Shown here: one piece after another, positions 1 through 9,825 of the stretch | Layout: the number at the start of each line of letters is the position of its first letter | Numbering within the stretch: the stretch's first letter is position 1 | NCBI GenBank assembly: GCA_023053685.1 | Contig: JALIGW010000063.1 | Coordinates: forward strand, 2,910,614-2,974,613 | DNA: 64,000 nucleotides | Source: Diadophis punctatus similis | Taxonomy: Eukaryota; Chordata; Lepidosauria; Squamata; Dipsadidae | Reading direction: 5' to 3' | Position numbers and translations under genes: made by a program | The notes under the pieces: generated by a model | Told to the model about the DNA's origin: nothing | What the model saw: the letters and a program-made list of their open reading frames with translations, nothing else | The model's database searches: none

Positions 1-19
1 TCTTCACTATTTGCCTAAA

Positions 20-246
20 TAGCAATAGCACTTAGACTTATGTACCACTTCACAGTGCTTTTACAGCCCTCTCTAAGTGGTTTATAGAATCAGCATATTG
101 CCCCCAACAATCTGGCTCCCCATTTTACCAACCTTGGAAGGATGGAAGGCTGAGTCAACCTTGAGCTGGTCAGGATCGAACTCCTGGCAGTGAGCAGTGA
201 GTTAGACAGCAATACATGCATTTTAACCACTACTCCACCAAGGCAA
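20..246 (-). mobile_element. Sauria-type tRNA SINE in intron 3 of gene A
   Basis: Reverse complement reads tRNA-like head, then the body GGTTGACTCAGCCTTCCATC with the GGGGGCAATATGCTGA block, and a 3' end of repeated GCTATT. The same insertion is present in intron 3 of genes B, C and D, so it predates the duplication of the units. The 3' body resembles Bov-B LINE tails, as known for Sauria SINEs. Confidence 0.85.
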
Positions 247-607
247 AATGAAAAGGCTGAGCAGCCATCAGTCTGAAAAGCTTTAATTGGATTTCTGCAG
301 TAAGGAGGGATTAGCCTAAATGCTCCCAGGTCCAGCTGAAATTTATGAATATAAAATTTTATCATGCTGATTACAAACCCATAAATAGAGGAATTTATTT
401 AAAATGTATACATTTTAAATAATTTTATAACAGCAGTGTTTAATATCAAAATATAATTGTCACAGTGCCTGCTCTTTGGAACATAATCCTGTGAACTAAA
501 TCTGGCATCAGCTTGGCCAAACCTGTAGGTTTTTTTGTAAAACAATGGTTCCCCTACATTAGCATTGGAATTTTTTTTATAAATAGGAACTAGGTTTGAC
601 CCCATAC

Positions 608-1402
608 CTGCCATGGCTCTAGCCTTAGAGCCCCCAATCTCTCCTCCTTCTCCGTTTTTCTCCTCCTAGATATTGAGGAATATGCAACATTCAAGGCATG
701 GGCCAGAGTCTTAAAAATACTATAAAAGCGGTGGTCATTTTTTATCTGAATTCTGTTCTTTTTCTCTTGCATGTCCAGTGGTGCTATCTGGGTGCATCGT
801 CTACGGCCCTTGACAGAAAGGACATGCTTTGAAAAAGAACAATGAAAAGACTGGTCTTCAAATTTGGAATCTTTAAAAAGATTGGGTTGAATGGCATCAT
901 TATTTGCCCATTTTCTTTCCTGAATAGCAAAGACCCAAATGCTATGGATAAATTTCAAAATTGTCTGCCTTGTCATTGTCACTTTCTCCACAATTGTGGT
1001 GATCCAGACTTTCCCTTCAATGGGTCCTGGCAAACCTTCAATTGTTAAATGGATGTGGCGAGCTCTATCCACAAGGGAAAAAAATTCTATGAAGTGAACA
1101 AAGACATTGACTTGTTTCCACTTAGAAATGGCATGTCTGAGAGGTTCTATATCTCTAGCCATTGAGAATTGTTGTGAGATAACGACACAAATTCCATTTC
1201 TGACAAGCATAGGACTGAAAGTTCTCATGAAATTCTCTCCCTCCTCTGTGTCTGTTGAAAAGAGACCAATCAAAGTCCATCTGAAATGGAGGAGTATTTG
1301 GACAATTCCTGAGTATTGGAACCCATTTTTGGGGAGCATCGGATGGAAAAAAGGAATTTGACTTTTATCACTCAGAGCCTCTGAAACAATTCCATAACTG
1401 AT
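608..1402 (-). CDS. V2R gene A exon 3
   Basis: 795 bp (265 codons), phase 0 at both ends. It starts [10 protein letters not shown] and ends LEPWQ before donor GTATGG. Central part of the ligand-binding domain. Confidence 0.92.
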
Positions 1403-3084
1403 CTGAAGAAGCAATGAAGAATAATGTATTATATTTAGATCAAATCAAGTCCAAAAAGTAAGCTTTTAACACATCGAATGTGGTTTCACGAATGTATTTG
1501 AATAGTTTATTGTTATTAACCCTTAAGCCATATAAAGATAAAGAATATAAAATGCAGAATATTAGCAAGATTTGTCTAATATAGAGTCTAAGATACTGTT
1601 CTTTCTCTTTTCTAATAAAATTTACATTCAGATAATAGATGTGCTATGTCTTCTATCTCTAGAGCACTGCAAATGCAAATCAGTTCATTTTAGAGATTTG
1701 CTTAAATGTTCCATATTTAACATTGTGTCCAGTTGCTCAAGTCTTACTCAAGTCAATGTTTATGCCTCTGTCCCAATGTGGATCCCAATCCCTAGCCATG
1801 ACAATGGCCATGGTGAAAAGCAGCTCGTTAATTCCATAGAAAAGATATGATTGAATTTATTACCCACCCACCAACAACCTGCTCACTTTACTGTTTAGAG
1901 AAAAACACAAACAAACCTGTGGGACTTTGTAGGGGCCTACTAATGTTGACATCTGAATGGAGATGTCATCAACAGATCCATCAAGAACAGCCATCAGGTT
2001 GTTCTTCTTTCCACAGCTGTAGTTGGGAACATTGGCTTCTCCAGTTGAGAGCATGTCCAGCAAGGCATCTGAAGTCCCAATGGTGTTGAAATAATTGTCA
2101 TGGATGTTGTAGCCTAGTGTGAGATTGTCCAAAAGCTGAGAATTCTTGTTGACTTGTTGAATGGCAAAAATGAAGCATAGGATTATTCCTGGATAATTAG
2201 ATGAACTACTGTAAAAAAAATATTCATATTAACATCGTGTCTAACAAAAACAACAATATATTTCGATTTATTCCTCTTTCTCTCTACAAGTCCATTCAGT
2301 CTTAAGCTAAAAGAGTTCAAAACAAGAAGCAAATTATAATCACCCATCACCGTTTAATTGTTTTGAGTGTTGAGAAGGTGGGATGAAGATTTAGTATTTC
2401 AAATATATCATCATTTGTAATAGTGCTCATTTTTAATTTGTGCAATGACCAAGATTCAAAACCATTCAATCATTAAAATAGAATCATCAGCAAAGAGAAC
2501 TTATATATGATCCAGAAAAGCAATTCTAAAAACCAACCATTCTCTATTCCTACTAGGATCAATGAATATCAATGAATGGTTATAAAAATGGGTTGGGCAG
2601 AAGCAACTACAAACTTTTCAATGAGCTAGTTGTGATTAACTCAGGATTGTACAAGAGGGGGAAATTATTTATACTTTAGAGGGAGGGGTTGCTCCATCTT
2701 TGGATTTGGGTCTCTTAAAATAAGACGTAAGAGAGAAGCCATGGAAATCTAAAAGATTCAAGAAATTAAAATGGTCCTGCAATATAGGAGTAACTGAAAG
2801 AAAAAGAAGAAGAGTGTTTGGACTGCAAATGGAAGGAATGAAACTCCATCCCACTGAATGACTTACGAGGGAGATTGAGTATAAGGAGCTGTGTTGAAAG
2901 TCAGCATTATTTGGGATATCATTGTGGCAATGGAGACTATACCAATGAGGTGGTCTCCTGGCCTGTAATAACTCCATAGCTGTCTTCCCTCCTGCTCCCC
3001 CAAATGCAGCAGGCACTTCATTCTCAGCTTCCCAGAGACTGCCTGGGACATCAGCAGCAGCAGAAGCAGAAGGAGGAGGTCCAT
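608..3084 (-). CDS. VMN2R: V2R gene A, exons 1-3 (partial, runs off left edge)
   Basis: Vomeronasal type-2 receptor, a class C GPCR that in this family detects peptide or protein pheromones in vomeronasal sensory neurons. Join, 5' to 3' on the minus strand: 3084-2867, 2208-1917, 1402-608. Exon 1 starts at ATG 3084 with a leucine-rich signal peptide ending near VSG. Exons 2 and 3 give the first part of the Venus-flytrap domain, including [21 protein letters not shown] and [10 protein letters not shown]. No stop or frameshift is visible. Exon lengths (218, 292, 795) match the complete neighbours, so the phases join. Exons 4-6 should lie beyond position 1. Distinctive residues include SSNYPGIIL at the start of exon 2, where the paralogs have SSFTDPAIIL. 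Family assignment is firm; orthology to a named receptor is not attempted, so the symbol is at family level only. Confidence 0.93.
1917..2208 (-). CDS. V2R gene A exon 2
   Basis: 292 bp. The acceptor is a T-rich tract ending in CAG; the donor is GTTTGT after KVPQ. It completes a serine codon with exon 1 and ends in phase 0. Confidence 0.92.
2867..3084 (-). CDS. V2R gene A exon 1
   Basis: Signal peptide and first strand of the ligand-binding domain ([15 protein letters not shown]). The donor is GTAAGT just below 2867. The exon has 72 codons plus 2 nt. An overlapping out-of-frame ATG lies 7 nt upstream, at 3091. Confidence 0.92.
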
Positions 3085-3839
3085 AATTCATGGGGCTGAA
3101 TCAATCCTTTTCCTTTTTCTAAGGAAGAACAAGATTGTTCAAAGAATTCAAAGCACTCTCACAAGATGGAAATGAGAGTGACTTTCTTGATTGAGAGAGA
3201 GATAAACAGAACTTCACCTGGAAAGGAGAGAAAGGAAAGGTACATTCAAGAAGCACTGTCCCTGAATGTCCCAAAAACTTGTGCCACACGGAGTGTGAAC
3301 TGAGACATTTATCTTTTTCTGAAGCAAGATCCCTTTCAAGTTGCTTCAGTCTGATGTTTACATCAAAGGCGATCACTGGAGAAATATCAAGAGAGATCTC
3401 ACCGACCAGGATTTTAATAATTACTGTAAGAAGCAATATTTCCTCTGGGGATCCTGAACTACTTCTGGGCCTCCGTGTGTAGAGGAGAAGCTGGAGAAAA
3501 GCATAGTGAAAAATCATAGTTATATCCCTAGAAGGCATTGGTCTGAAGTAGTTGTGTCCTTCCTTTCTGGACATGTCTAGAAACTGATGCTGAAGGAAGA
3601 CAGTTCGACACTCAGGAAATTGGGTGTTGTCCTTCAATGTACTCTCTTGTCTCCAGAGACTTCTAGGGAAGGTCACCCAGAACTAAACAGTTTGGTGCCA
3701 CCTTAGATTAATGACAATTAATTCTAGTGCTGCCTGTATTCTAATGCTAAGGAAGAAATCTGTAACCTTGAACCCTGCCTAATGTTAAGAATAGGAATTG
3801 TTTTTGATTTATTTTTCCATTAGATCTCCATATATTAAT
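3085..3839 (-). other. Conserved 5' flank of V2R gene A
   Basis: About 750 bp conserved upstream of exon 1 in all four genes (compare 19232-19986, 35227-35982 and 51943-52661). It contains a T-rich stretch ending in TTCCTTAG about 34 nt before the ATG, and a CAG/GTGAAG site about 100 nt further upstream. These look like the two ends of a 99-bp 5'UTR intron (3119-3217), but there is no transcript to prove it. An open frame through this block in gene A is not conserved in the other copies. A promoter is expected here, but no convincing TATA box is seen. Confidence 0.45.
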
Positions 3840-3860
3840 CAGAGGTGGGATTTGTATTTG
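3840..3860 (+). repeat. Left end of GC-rich hAT-like block, unit B
   Basis: Starts CAGAGGTGGGAT like the blocks at 19987, 35983 and 52662. Here it is cut after about 20 bp by a LINE and resumes near 8926. The CAG..GGTGGGATT terminus resembles the hAT-type MITE at 58933-59149, whose two ends and 8-bp duplications are visible. Confidence 0.6.
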
Positions 3861-4390
3861 TATTTGTTTATTTGTCAGGCATATATGATTATAAGCAAAG
3901 TATAAACAGTAAAACATGATTGAATATATATGTAATAGTACAAGCATGAATAAGAGTAAAAGAGGTATGAATATATGGGTACATTAGGACAGGAATGGTA
4001 GGCACGATTGTGTGCTTATGCACGCCCCTTACTGACCTTTTAGGAATGGGGTGAGGTCGATGGTAGATAATCTGAGGTTGAAGTTTTTGGGGTTAGGGGA
4101 AGAAACTACTGAGTCAGGTAAAGTATTCCAGGCATTAACCATTCTGTTGTTGAAGTCGAATTTTTTGCAATCAAGTTTGGAGTGGTTTACATTAAGTTTG
4201 TATCTATTGTGAACTCGTGTATTATTGCGGTTGAAGCTGAAGTAGTCGTTAACAGGTAGGACATTGTGGCAGATAATTTTGTGAGCTACACTTAGGTCAG
4301 ATCGAAGGCGACGTAGTTCTAAATTTTCAAGTCCCAAAATTTCAAGTCTGGTTTCGTAAGGTATTCTGTTGTGAACAGAGGAATGTAATT
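3861..4390 (-). mobile_element. CR1-group LINE (family A here), 3' part
   Basis: Encodes the C-terminal end of a reverse-transcriptase protein (LENLELRRLRSDLSVAHKII ... VNAWNTLPDSVVSSP), then a 3'UTR ending in a TGACAAATAAA-type tail. The element continues at 8490-8925 after a second LINE. It has no ORF1 and is 5'-truncated. The same family occurs at 27932-28246, 41809-48234 and 61306-61872. The exact clade (Rex1-like or other CR1 group) cannot be settled here. Confidence 0.8.
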
Positions 4391-4555
4391 TAATTTAATT
4401 TAATTTAATTTAATGGATTTGTATGCCGCCCAACTCCCTAGGGACTCTGGGCGGCTCACAACATATTCAGATCCATTTCAACAGTATAAATACAATAAAA
4501 TACAATAATTAAAAACATATAAACATATAAAAATTAAAAGAGTATCGTCTCGCTT

Positions 4556-6901
4556 TCACCTCGCCTGCCAGAAGAGCCAGGTTTTTATTGCTTTCCGGAA
4601 GGCCAGCAGGGTGGGGATAGTCCTGATCTCCGGGGGAAGCTGGTTCCACAGGGAGGGAGCTCCCACAGAGAAGGCCCTCCCCCTCGGCCCCGCCAACCGA
4701 CATTGTTTGGTCGATGGGACCTGGAGGAGGCCGACTCTGTGGGCCCTGACCGGTCGTAGGGAGGTATGCGGCAGGATGCGGTCCCGAAGGTAACCTGGCC
4801 CTGAGCCATGTAGGGCTTTAAAGGTAACGACCAACACCTTAAATTGGATCCGGAGACTAATGGGCAACCAATGCAGCTGACGGAGAATTGGTGTGACGTG
4901 GGTGCACCTGGGTGCACCCACCACAGCTCGCGCAGCTGCATTTTGCACCAATTGCAGTCGCCGGACACTCTTCAAGGGTAGCCCCATGTAGAGCGCATTG
5001 CAGTAATCCAGCCGTGAGGTGATGAGGGCATGAGTGACTGTGAGAAGTGCCTCCCTCTCCAAGTAGGGTCGCAATTGGTGCACAAGACGTACTTGTGCAA
5101 AGGTCCCCCTAGCCACAGCTGAAAGATGTTGCTCCAATTTTAGCTGTGGATCTAGGAGGACACCCCAATTGCGGACCCGTTCTGAGGGAGCTAATTTCTC
5201 TCCCCCAAGAACCAAGGAGGTACAGTTGGTCACGTCCTTAGGAGGCAATATCCATAGCCACTCAGTCTTGTCAGGGTTAAGTTTTAGCCGGTTCTTCCCC
5301 ATCCAGACCCTAACATCATCCAGGCAGTGGCCCATTACGTCTACGGCTTCCCCGAATTGAGACGGGGTGGAGATGTACAACTGGGTATCATCAGCATATT
5401 GCTGATACCTCACCCCATGTCGTCGGATGATCTCACCCAGTGGCTTCATGTAGATGTTAAACAGGATGGGCGAGAGGACTGAGCCCTGAGGCACCCCACA
5501 TAGTAGGGGCCTAGGGCTCGACCTCTGCCCCCCTGTCAACACCGACTGCATCCTGTCAGAGAGGAAGGAGGAGAACCACTGCAAAACAGTGCCGCCCACC
5601 CCCACCTCTCTGAGACAACGCAGAAGGATACCATGGTCAATGGTATCGAAGGCCGCTGAGAGGTCAAGTAGCACCAGGATAGAGGAATAACCTCCATCCC
5701 GGGCTCGCCAGAGATCATCCATCAGGGTGACCAAAGCCGTTTCCGTACTGTAGCCGCGCCTGAAACCTGATTGAAAGGGATCCAGAAAATCCGTGTCATC
5801 CAACAGCCATAGGAGCTGGAGCGCCACCACTTTCTCAACAACCTTCCCTGCGAAGGGAAGGTTGGAGACTGGACGGAAGTTCTTTAAATCCGCCGGGTCC
5901 AGGGAAGGCTTCTTGAGGAGGGGTCTCACCACCGCAGCTTTTAAGGGCTGCGGGACGGACCCCTCTCTCAAAGAAGTGTTGACCAATGCCTGGAGCCAGC
6001 CGCGTGACACCTCCCTGGTGGCCGAAACCAGCCAGGAGGGGCACGGGTCCAATAAACAGGTGGCGGAGCTCATCACTCCTATGGCCTTGTCTACATCCTC
6101 AGGAGTCACCGGTTCAAACCTATCCCAGATAACCGGACTAAGACCTGCCCCAGTCATCTCGGCCTGTACTGCCCAATCGGAGTCCAGGTCTGTCCGAATC
6201 TGAATGACTTTATCCGCCAGAAACCGAGAAAATTCCTCAGCTCTACCCTCCAAGGGATCTCCGCCTTCCTCCTTAGCCAGAAGGGTGCGGGTCACCCTAA
6301 ACAGGGCGGCTGGGCGGGAGTCAGCGGACGCAATAAGAGCGGAAAAATGCGAACATTTTGCCGCCCATATCGCCACTAAGTAAGACTTAATGAAAGTTCT
6401 TAAAAGTGTCCGGTCAGACTCAGCTTTACTAGATCTCCATCGTCGCTCTAGATGTCTCTTGTGTCGTTTCATCTCCCAGAGTTCCTCGGTGAACCAAGGA
6501 GCCCTCCTGGATCCACTTCCACGGAGAGGTCGCAAAGGCGCAATCTGATCCAGAGCCCCCGCTGCTGCCTGATTCCAGGCTGCGACCAGAGACTCGGATG
6601 AACTGTGTACCAGGGATTCAGGTATTTCCCCAAGTTCCCTCTGGAATCCGTCAGGTTCCATTAGGCGCCTGGGGCGGAACCATTTAGTCGGTCCCGCCTC
6701 CTTGCAGTGGAGGAGTGGTGCCATGAAATCCAACCTCAGAAGGAAATGATCTGACCACGACAAGGGTACTGTGACTAAACCCCTCAGCCTCAGATCATCT
6801 CTCCACTGCCCCGAGAGAAACCCAAGGTCAAGCGTGTGACCACCCTCATGAGTCGGACCCTGAACTACTTGGGTCAGGTCCATGGTTGTCATGGAAGCCA
6901 T
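4556..6901 (-). CDS. L2-like LINE ORF2, end of endonuclease plus reverse transcriptase
   Basis: Open frame of 781 codons counted from ATG 6901; the natural protein starts upstream and is broken only by the TAA at 6920-6922. In order: the SDH motif of the apurinic endonuclease (WSDHFLLRLDF, about residue 50), then reverse transcriptase with NFRPVSNLPF, LVLLDLSAAFDTIDH, CGVPQGSVLSPILFN and the catalytic YADDTQLYIS. The C-terminal domain contains TSRLDYCNALYMGLP and LHWLPISLRIQFK, which are typical of L2-group elements. It copies LINE RNA into the genome by target-primed reverse transcription. Not a host gene. Confidence 0.9.
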   Translation of the reverse strand: MASMTTMDLTQVVQGPTHEGGHTLDLGFLSGQWRDDLRLRGLVTVPLSWSDHFLLRLDFMAPLLHCKEAGPTKWFRPRRLMEPDGFQRELGEIPESLVHSSSESLVAAWNQAAAGALDQIAPLRPLRGSGSRRAPWFTEELWEMKRHKRHLERRWRSSKAESDRTLLRTFIKSYLVAIWAAKCSHFSALIASADSRPAALFRVTRTLLAKEEGGDPLEGRAEEFSRFLADKVIQIRTDLDSDWAVQAEMTGAGLSPVIWDRFEPVTPEDVDKAIGVMSSATCLLDPCPSWLVSATREVSRGWLQALVNTSLREGSVPQPLKAAVVRPLLKKPSLDPADLKNFRPVSNLPFAGKVVEKVVALQLLWLLDDTDFLDPFQSGFRRGYSTETALVTLMDDLWRARDGGYSSILVLLDLSAAFDTIDHGILLRCLREVGVGGTVLQWFSSFLSDRMQSVLTGGQRSSPRPLLCGVPQGSVLSPILFNIYMKPLGEIIRRHGVRYQQYADDTQLYISTPSQFGEAVDVMGHCLDDVRVWMGKNRLKLNPDKTEWLWILPPKDVTNCTSLVLGGEKLAPSERVRNWGVLLDPQLKLEQHLSAVARGTFAQVRLVHQLRPYLEREALLTVTHALITSRLDYCNALYMGLPLKSVRRLQLVQNAAARAVVGAPRCTHVTPILRQLHWLPISLRIQFKVLVVTFKALHGSGPGYLRDRILPHTSLRPVRAHRVGLLQVPSTKQCRLAGPRGRAFSVGAPSLWNQLPPEIRTIPTLLAFRKAIKTWLFWQAR

Positions 6902-6919
6902 GAACTCCTGGACTGCCCC

Positions 6920-7711
6920 TTAGGCTTCGCCGGGTGATGGCAGATTAAAGTCCCCCAGCACCATCAACCTGGGGAACTCAACCGCCAGCCCTGCAACCGC
7001 CTCGAGCAGAACAGGCAGGGCCTTTGCAACGCAGCTAGGAGGCAGGTACGTTAGCAAAAGGCCCACCTGGACCCCTAAGTCCAACTTCAGAAGGAGCGTC
7101 TCACACCCAACAATCTCCGGGGCAGGGCTCCTTCGAGGACAAAGATTCTGGCGAGCTATAATAGCCACTCCTCCACCCCTTCCCTGGGGTCGCGGCTGAT
7201 GCTGAACCGAGAACCCGTCCGGGCATATTTCCGAAAGGGGCACTCCCCCCTCCTGGCCCAGCCAGGTCTCGGTAATACATGCCAGGTCTGTCCCCTCTTC
7301 CAGGATTAAATCCCGAATAAGGGGGGCCTTGTTGGTGATCGACCTGGCATTTAACAGCAGCAGCTTGAGCCCAGGGCCCTGACATCCCTGGTTACCAGGC
7401 ACTCGGGTTGAGCTAGATGGAACCAGACCAGAGGGGCCAGAACAAGGAATCGCTTGCAAACAGCGAATTCTCGTTCCCCGAGAGCGGCCTACCCCTCTGC
7501 TCCCGCCATACCTGCCTCTCCTCATTACGACCGTAATGCTCTTACTCCCCGTCCCCCCAGAGATCCCCTCCCCCACCCCGCTGGTCCCCCACTCTCCCGG
7601 CAGGCCATACACACCATTCATACTGAGCCTGGGGGTGGGCCAAAACCCCCCTCCGCTTCTGTTTCCACACTCAGCAGAGGGGGGCCAGGTCCAACCACCC
7701 AGCTCACTCAT
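6920..7711 (-). CDS. L2-like LINE ORF2, N-terminal endonuclease half
   Basis: 263 codons in the same frame as the downstream reverse transcriptase. It shows the endonuclease motifs LLLLNARSITNKAPLIRDL, ITETWLGQEGG and VLGDFNLPSPGEA, and ends at a single TAA. Six codons separate this stop from the next ATG (6901). The first ~100 residues are low-complexity and Gly/Arg-rich, so the true start is uncertain. A suppressed stop or a recent disabling mutation are both possible; the latter is simpler. Confidence 0.85.
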   Translation of the reverse strand: MSELGGWTWPPSAECGNRSGGGFWPTPRLSMNGVYGLPGEWGTSGVGEGISGGTGSKSITVVMRRGRYGGSRGVGRSRGTRIRCLQAIPCSGPSGLVPSSSTRVPGNQGCQGPGLKLLLLNARSITNKAPLIRDLILEEGTDLACITETWLGQEGGVPLSEICPDGFSVQHQPRPQGRGGGVAIIARQNLCPRRSPAPEIVGCETLLLKLDLGVQVGLLLTYLPPSCVAKALPVLLEAVAGLAVEFPRLMVLGDFNLPSPGEA

Positions 7712-7813
7712 GTATTCTTACAGTCAGACCACAAAACATTTATTCATATTATCTATACATACACATGCTCACCGATACTCTCCCCCGGGGTCGGGTCCCT
7801 TCTTAAGTTGATA

Positions 7814-8362
7814 CTAATGGGGCTCAGATCCAATAAGTCCCCCCAAAATACACTTCTTCACTTTCTTCTTCTTCAGCCCACTAGCAGTATTCCCAACACA
7901 CATAAACATAACAGTCTTGATGATAAACTCTTCTTCTCCTTTGGCACTTTGTTGGTAGTAGAGGAACAGCCTGTCTAAATAGAGGTTCGTCCAGAAAGAC
8001 AGGCAGAAGGCCGGGGCTGCGTCAGTCAAAAGAGGCCTCACGGCCACAACAGCTGCAGCGTTAATAATAGGTTTTAAATAAGAACGTCGCCATTCTTGAA
8101 GAAGGAAGACTGTCCGGCAAAGAGTTTTAAAAGGCCTCCCCAGGCTTAATTGCCGCCACAATGGGAATACTGCTGCCCAGGACAACTCACTGCAATGTTG
8201 GGAGAGAGACAAGCACCTTCTCAAATGGCCAGGCCGCTCCTGTCGCCAAAACCAGCTGAAGTCAAAAAAGCCATCGCCATAGAAGAGGGTGGTAACAACA
8301 ATAATCCCAGCAGTAAAAAGCATAGCCAGGACTTCTATTGGCCGGCAAAACTGGGCGTTCAT
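7814..8362 (-). CDS. Open frame in the leader of the L2-like LINE (unproven)
   Basis: 182-codon frame upstream of ORF2 inside the presumed 5'UTR, starting at ATG 8362. The N-terminus is hydrophobic (VLAMLFTAGIIVVTTLF), and there is a second hydrophobic stretch around AAAVVAVRPLL. I recognise no domain. It may be a chance frame in a GC-balanced leader or a degraded ORF1. Confidence 0.25.
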   Translation of the reverse strand: MNAQFCRPIEVLAMLFTAGIIVVTTLFYGDGFFDFSWFWRQERPGHLRRCLSLSQHCSELSWAAVFPLWRQLSLGRPFKTLCRTVFLLQEWRRSYLKPIINAAAVVAVRPLLTDAAPAFCLSFWTNLYLDRLFLYYQQSAKGEEEFIIKTVMFMCVGNTASGLKKKKVKKCILGGLIGSEPH

Positions 8363-8489
8363 CCCAGAACCAAACCGTTCCAGACTCTGGGTGAGATGAT
8401 CTTCAGGGGGCCCAAATGGAGCAAGGTATCAGAGCTATTAAACCGCAGCAAAATAAGACCACGGTGCTGGAGCAGCCACACCTCCAGCT

Positions 8490-8925
8490 GTAATACTCTT
8501 CTTGTAAAGTATCTCTGGACATTCTCAATTGTGTTAATGTCTGATATGAAATGTGGGTTCCAGACAGATGAGCTGTAATCAAGGATCGGTCTAGCAAATG
8601 TTTTGTATGCTCTGGTTAAGAGTACAATGTTACCAGAGAAGAAGCTACGCAAGATTAGGTTAACCACTCTTAATGCCTTCTTAGCTATGTTGTTGCAGTG
8701 GGCTCTGGCACTTAGATCGTTAGAGATGAGTACTCCAAGGTGCTTTACTGAGTGAGGATCATCATCAAGGTCATGATCGTCAAGTTTGTATTTTGTGTTT
8801 TGATTATTTTTGCCAATGTGTAAAACTGAGCATTTGTTGTTTGAGATTGGTAGTTGCCACTTGTTTGACCATTCAGAAACATAGTCAAGGTCTTTTTGAA
8901 GGGTTGTAGTATTGTCGGTTTCATC
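8490..8925 (-). mobile_element. LINE A, upstream part after the L2 insertion
   Basis: Continues the element at 3861-4390. Translation gives TTTLQKDLDYVSEWSNKWQL, DDPHSVKHLGVLISNDLSAR and TRAYKTFARPILDYSSSVWN, matching the copy at 42600-43090. It is 5'-truncated at about 8925, where the GC-rich block resumes. Confidence 0.8.
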
Positions 8926-9000
8926 TAGTTTGCACCAGTTTGGCCAAAACATTTGATAACTTTTTGCCCAGTTTGGGGATCTAGCTGATCGCACCACTTA
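8926..9000 (+). repeat. GC-rich hAT-like block, unit B, middle part
   Basis: Reads GTTTGCACCAGTTTGGCCAA and the GATCGCACCACT block, matching 20005-20075 and 36001-36070. The SINE at 9003 interrupts it next. Confidence 0.6.
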
Positions 9001-9002
9001 TG

Positions 9003-9223
9003 AGCCGAGGTGGTGCAGTGGTTAAAATGCAGCACTGCAGTTCAGCAGTTCAGCTGTTCAAATCTCACCGGCTCAAGGTTGACTCAGCCTTCCATCCTTC
9101 CGAGATCAGTAAAATGAGGACCCAGATTGTTGGGGGCAATATGCTGAACACTGTAAACCACTTAGAGAGATCTGTAAAGCACTATGAAGCGATATATAAG
9201 TCTAAGTGCTATTGCTATTGCCC
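9003..9223 (+). mobile_element. Sauria-type tRNA SINE (plus strand)
   Basis: Full-length copy: head GAGCCGAGGTGGTGCAGTGG (tRNA A-box region), a B-box-like TTCAAATCTCACC, then the Bov-B-like body and a GCTATTGCTATTGC tail. It sits inside the GC-rich block and is missing from units C and D, so it is unit-specific. Confidence 0.88.
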
Positions 9224-9825
9224 CTCCCGGCTCTGCCAGCCCCGCCCCTCCCAGCCACTCCTTATCTTGCTTCACCCACTGTTAAGTATAGATAAGAAAG
9301 ATTGTAGAGATAATGAATCTTTTCTCCCAGAATCCAATTCTTAACAAAATAAAAATCAAGTATAAAGTCTAAGAATAATAAAATATTTATTTCGGTACAA
9401 AAGAAATATAAAAACCTAAATCTTAATGATTACATCTTGACAGATCAAAATATGCATCCTTCACAATGAAGGACTACAGCAGAAGTAAGGAGGAATACAA
9501 AGGAATTTCACTTCTGCGCAGATCACATCTCATGTGACTGCTTCACTTTGCTTAGAACCTCTGGGTCCTAGTGTCTGACATATGAATACATATGAGTACA
9601 GCTGACAATCAGAAAATCACCCTGTGGCACCCACCTTGGCTGCTCGACTAGAGTCAAGCCCATGGCCCAGCTGTTCTCTGCTTCCTTGCCCACTCCCACT
9701 CCTTGCCCAGTTGCCTGCCATCACCACTCACCCGGACCACACAGCCCAGGCCCAGCTGCTCCGCTCCTCGCCTGCTTCCCTGCCATCACCCGCCTAATTT
9801 TGGGTAAATTGCTCTGAGTACAGGG
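9224..9825 (+). repeat. GC-rich hAT-like block, unit B, remainder, split by a solo LTR
   Basis: CCCGCCCCTCCCAGCCACTC to CATCACCCGCCTAATTTT matches 20090-20320 and 36090-36320. It is interrupted by 9280-9629. Confidence 0.55.
9280..9629. mobile_element. Solo LTR (350 bp)
   Basis: Begins TGTTAAGTATAG and ends CCTGTGGCA, flanked by a 5-bp duplication CCCAC (9275-9279 and 9630-9634). Units C and D carry the uninterrupted site (CTCGCCCACCTTGG near 20135 and 36130), which confirms a precise insertion. No internal retroviral genes remain. Strand is not assigned. Confidence 0.8.

Larger units (their letters stand above)
4391..8489 (-). mobile_element. L2/CR1-group LINE, nearly full length, nested in LINE A
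   Basis: Roughly 4.1-kb insertion on the minus strand, splitting LINE A at a GTAAT motif (4388 and 8493). The 3' end has an (ATTTA)n-like tail and the GCCGCCCA..GGGCGGC tail hairpin seen in squamate L2/CR1 elements. The main ORF runs 7711 to 4556 with one in-frame TAA at 6920-6922. Because siblings C and D lack it, the insertion came after unit duplication. Confidence 0.85.

Noticed and set aside
3119..3676. 185-codon open frame upstream of gene A as an extra V2R or other exon
   Set aside because: The equivalent frame is broken by frameshifts in genes B and D and differs in C; no domain is recognised. Treated as 5' flank.
9003..9080. Functional tRNA gene
   Set aside because: The A- and B-box-like stretches belong to the tRNA-derived head of a SINE; no cloverleaf with intact stems could be drawn.
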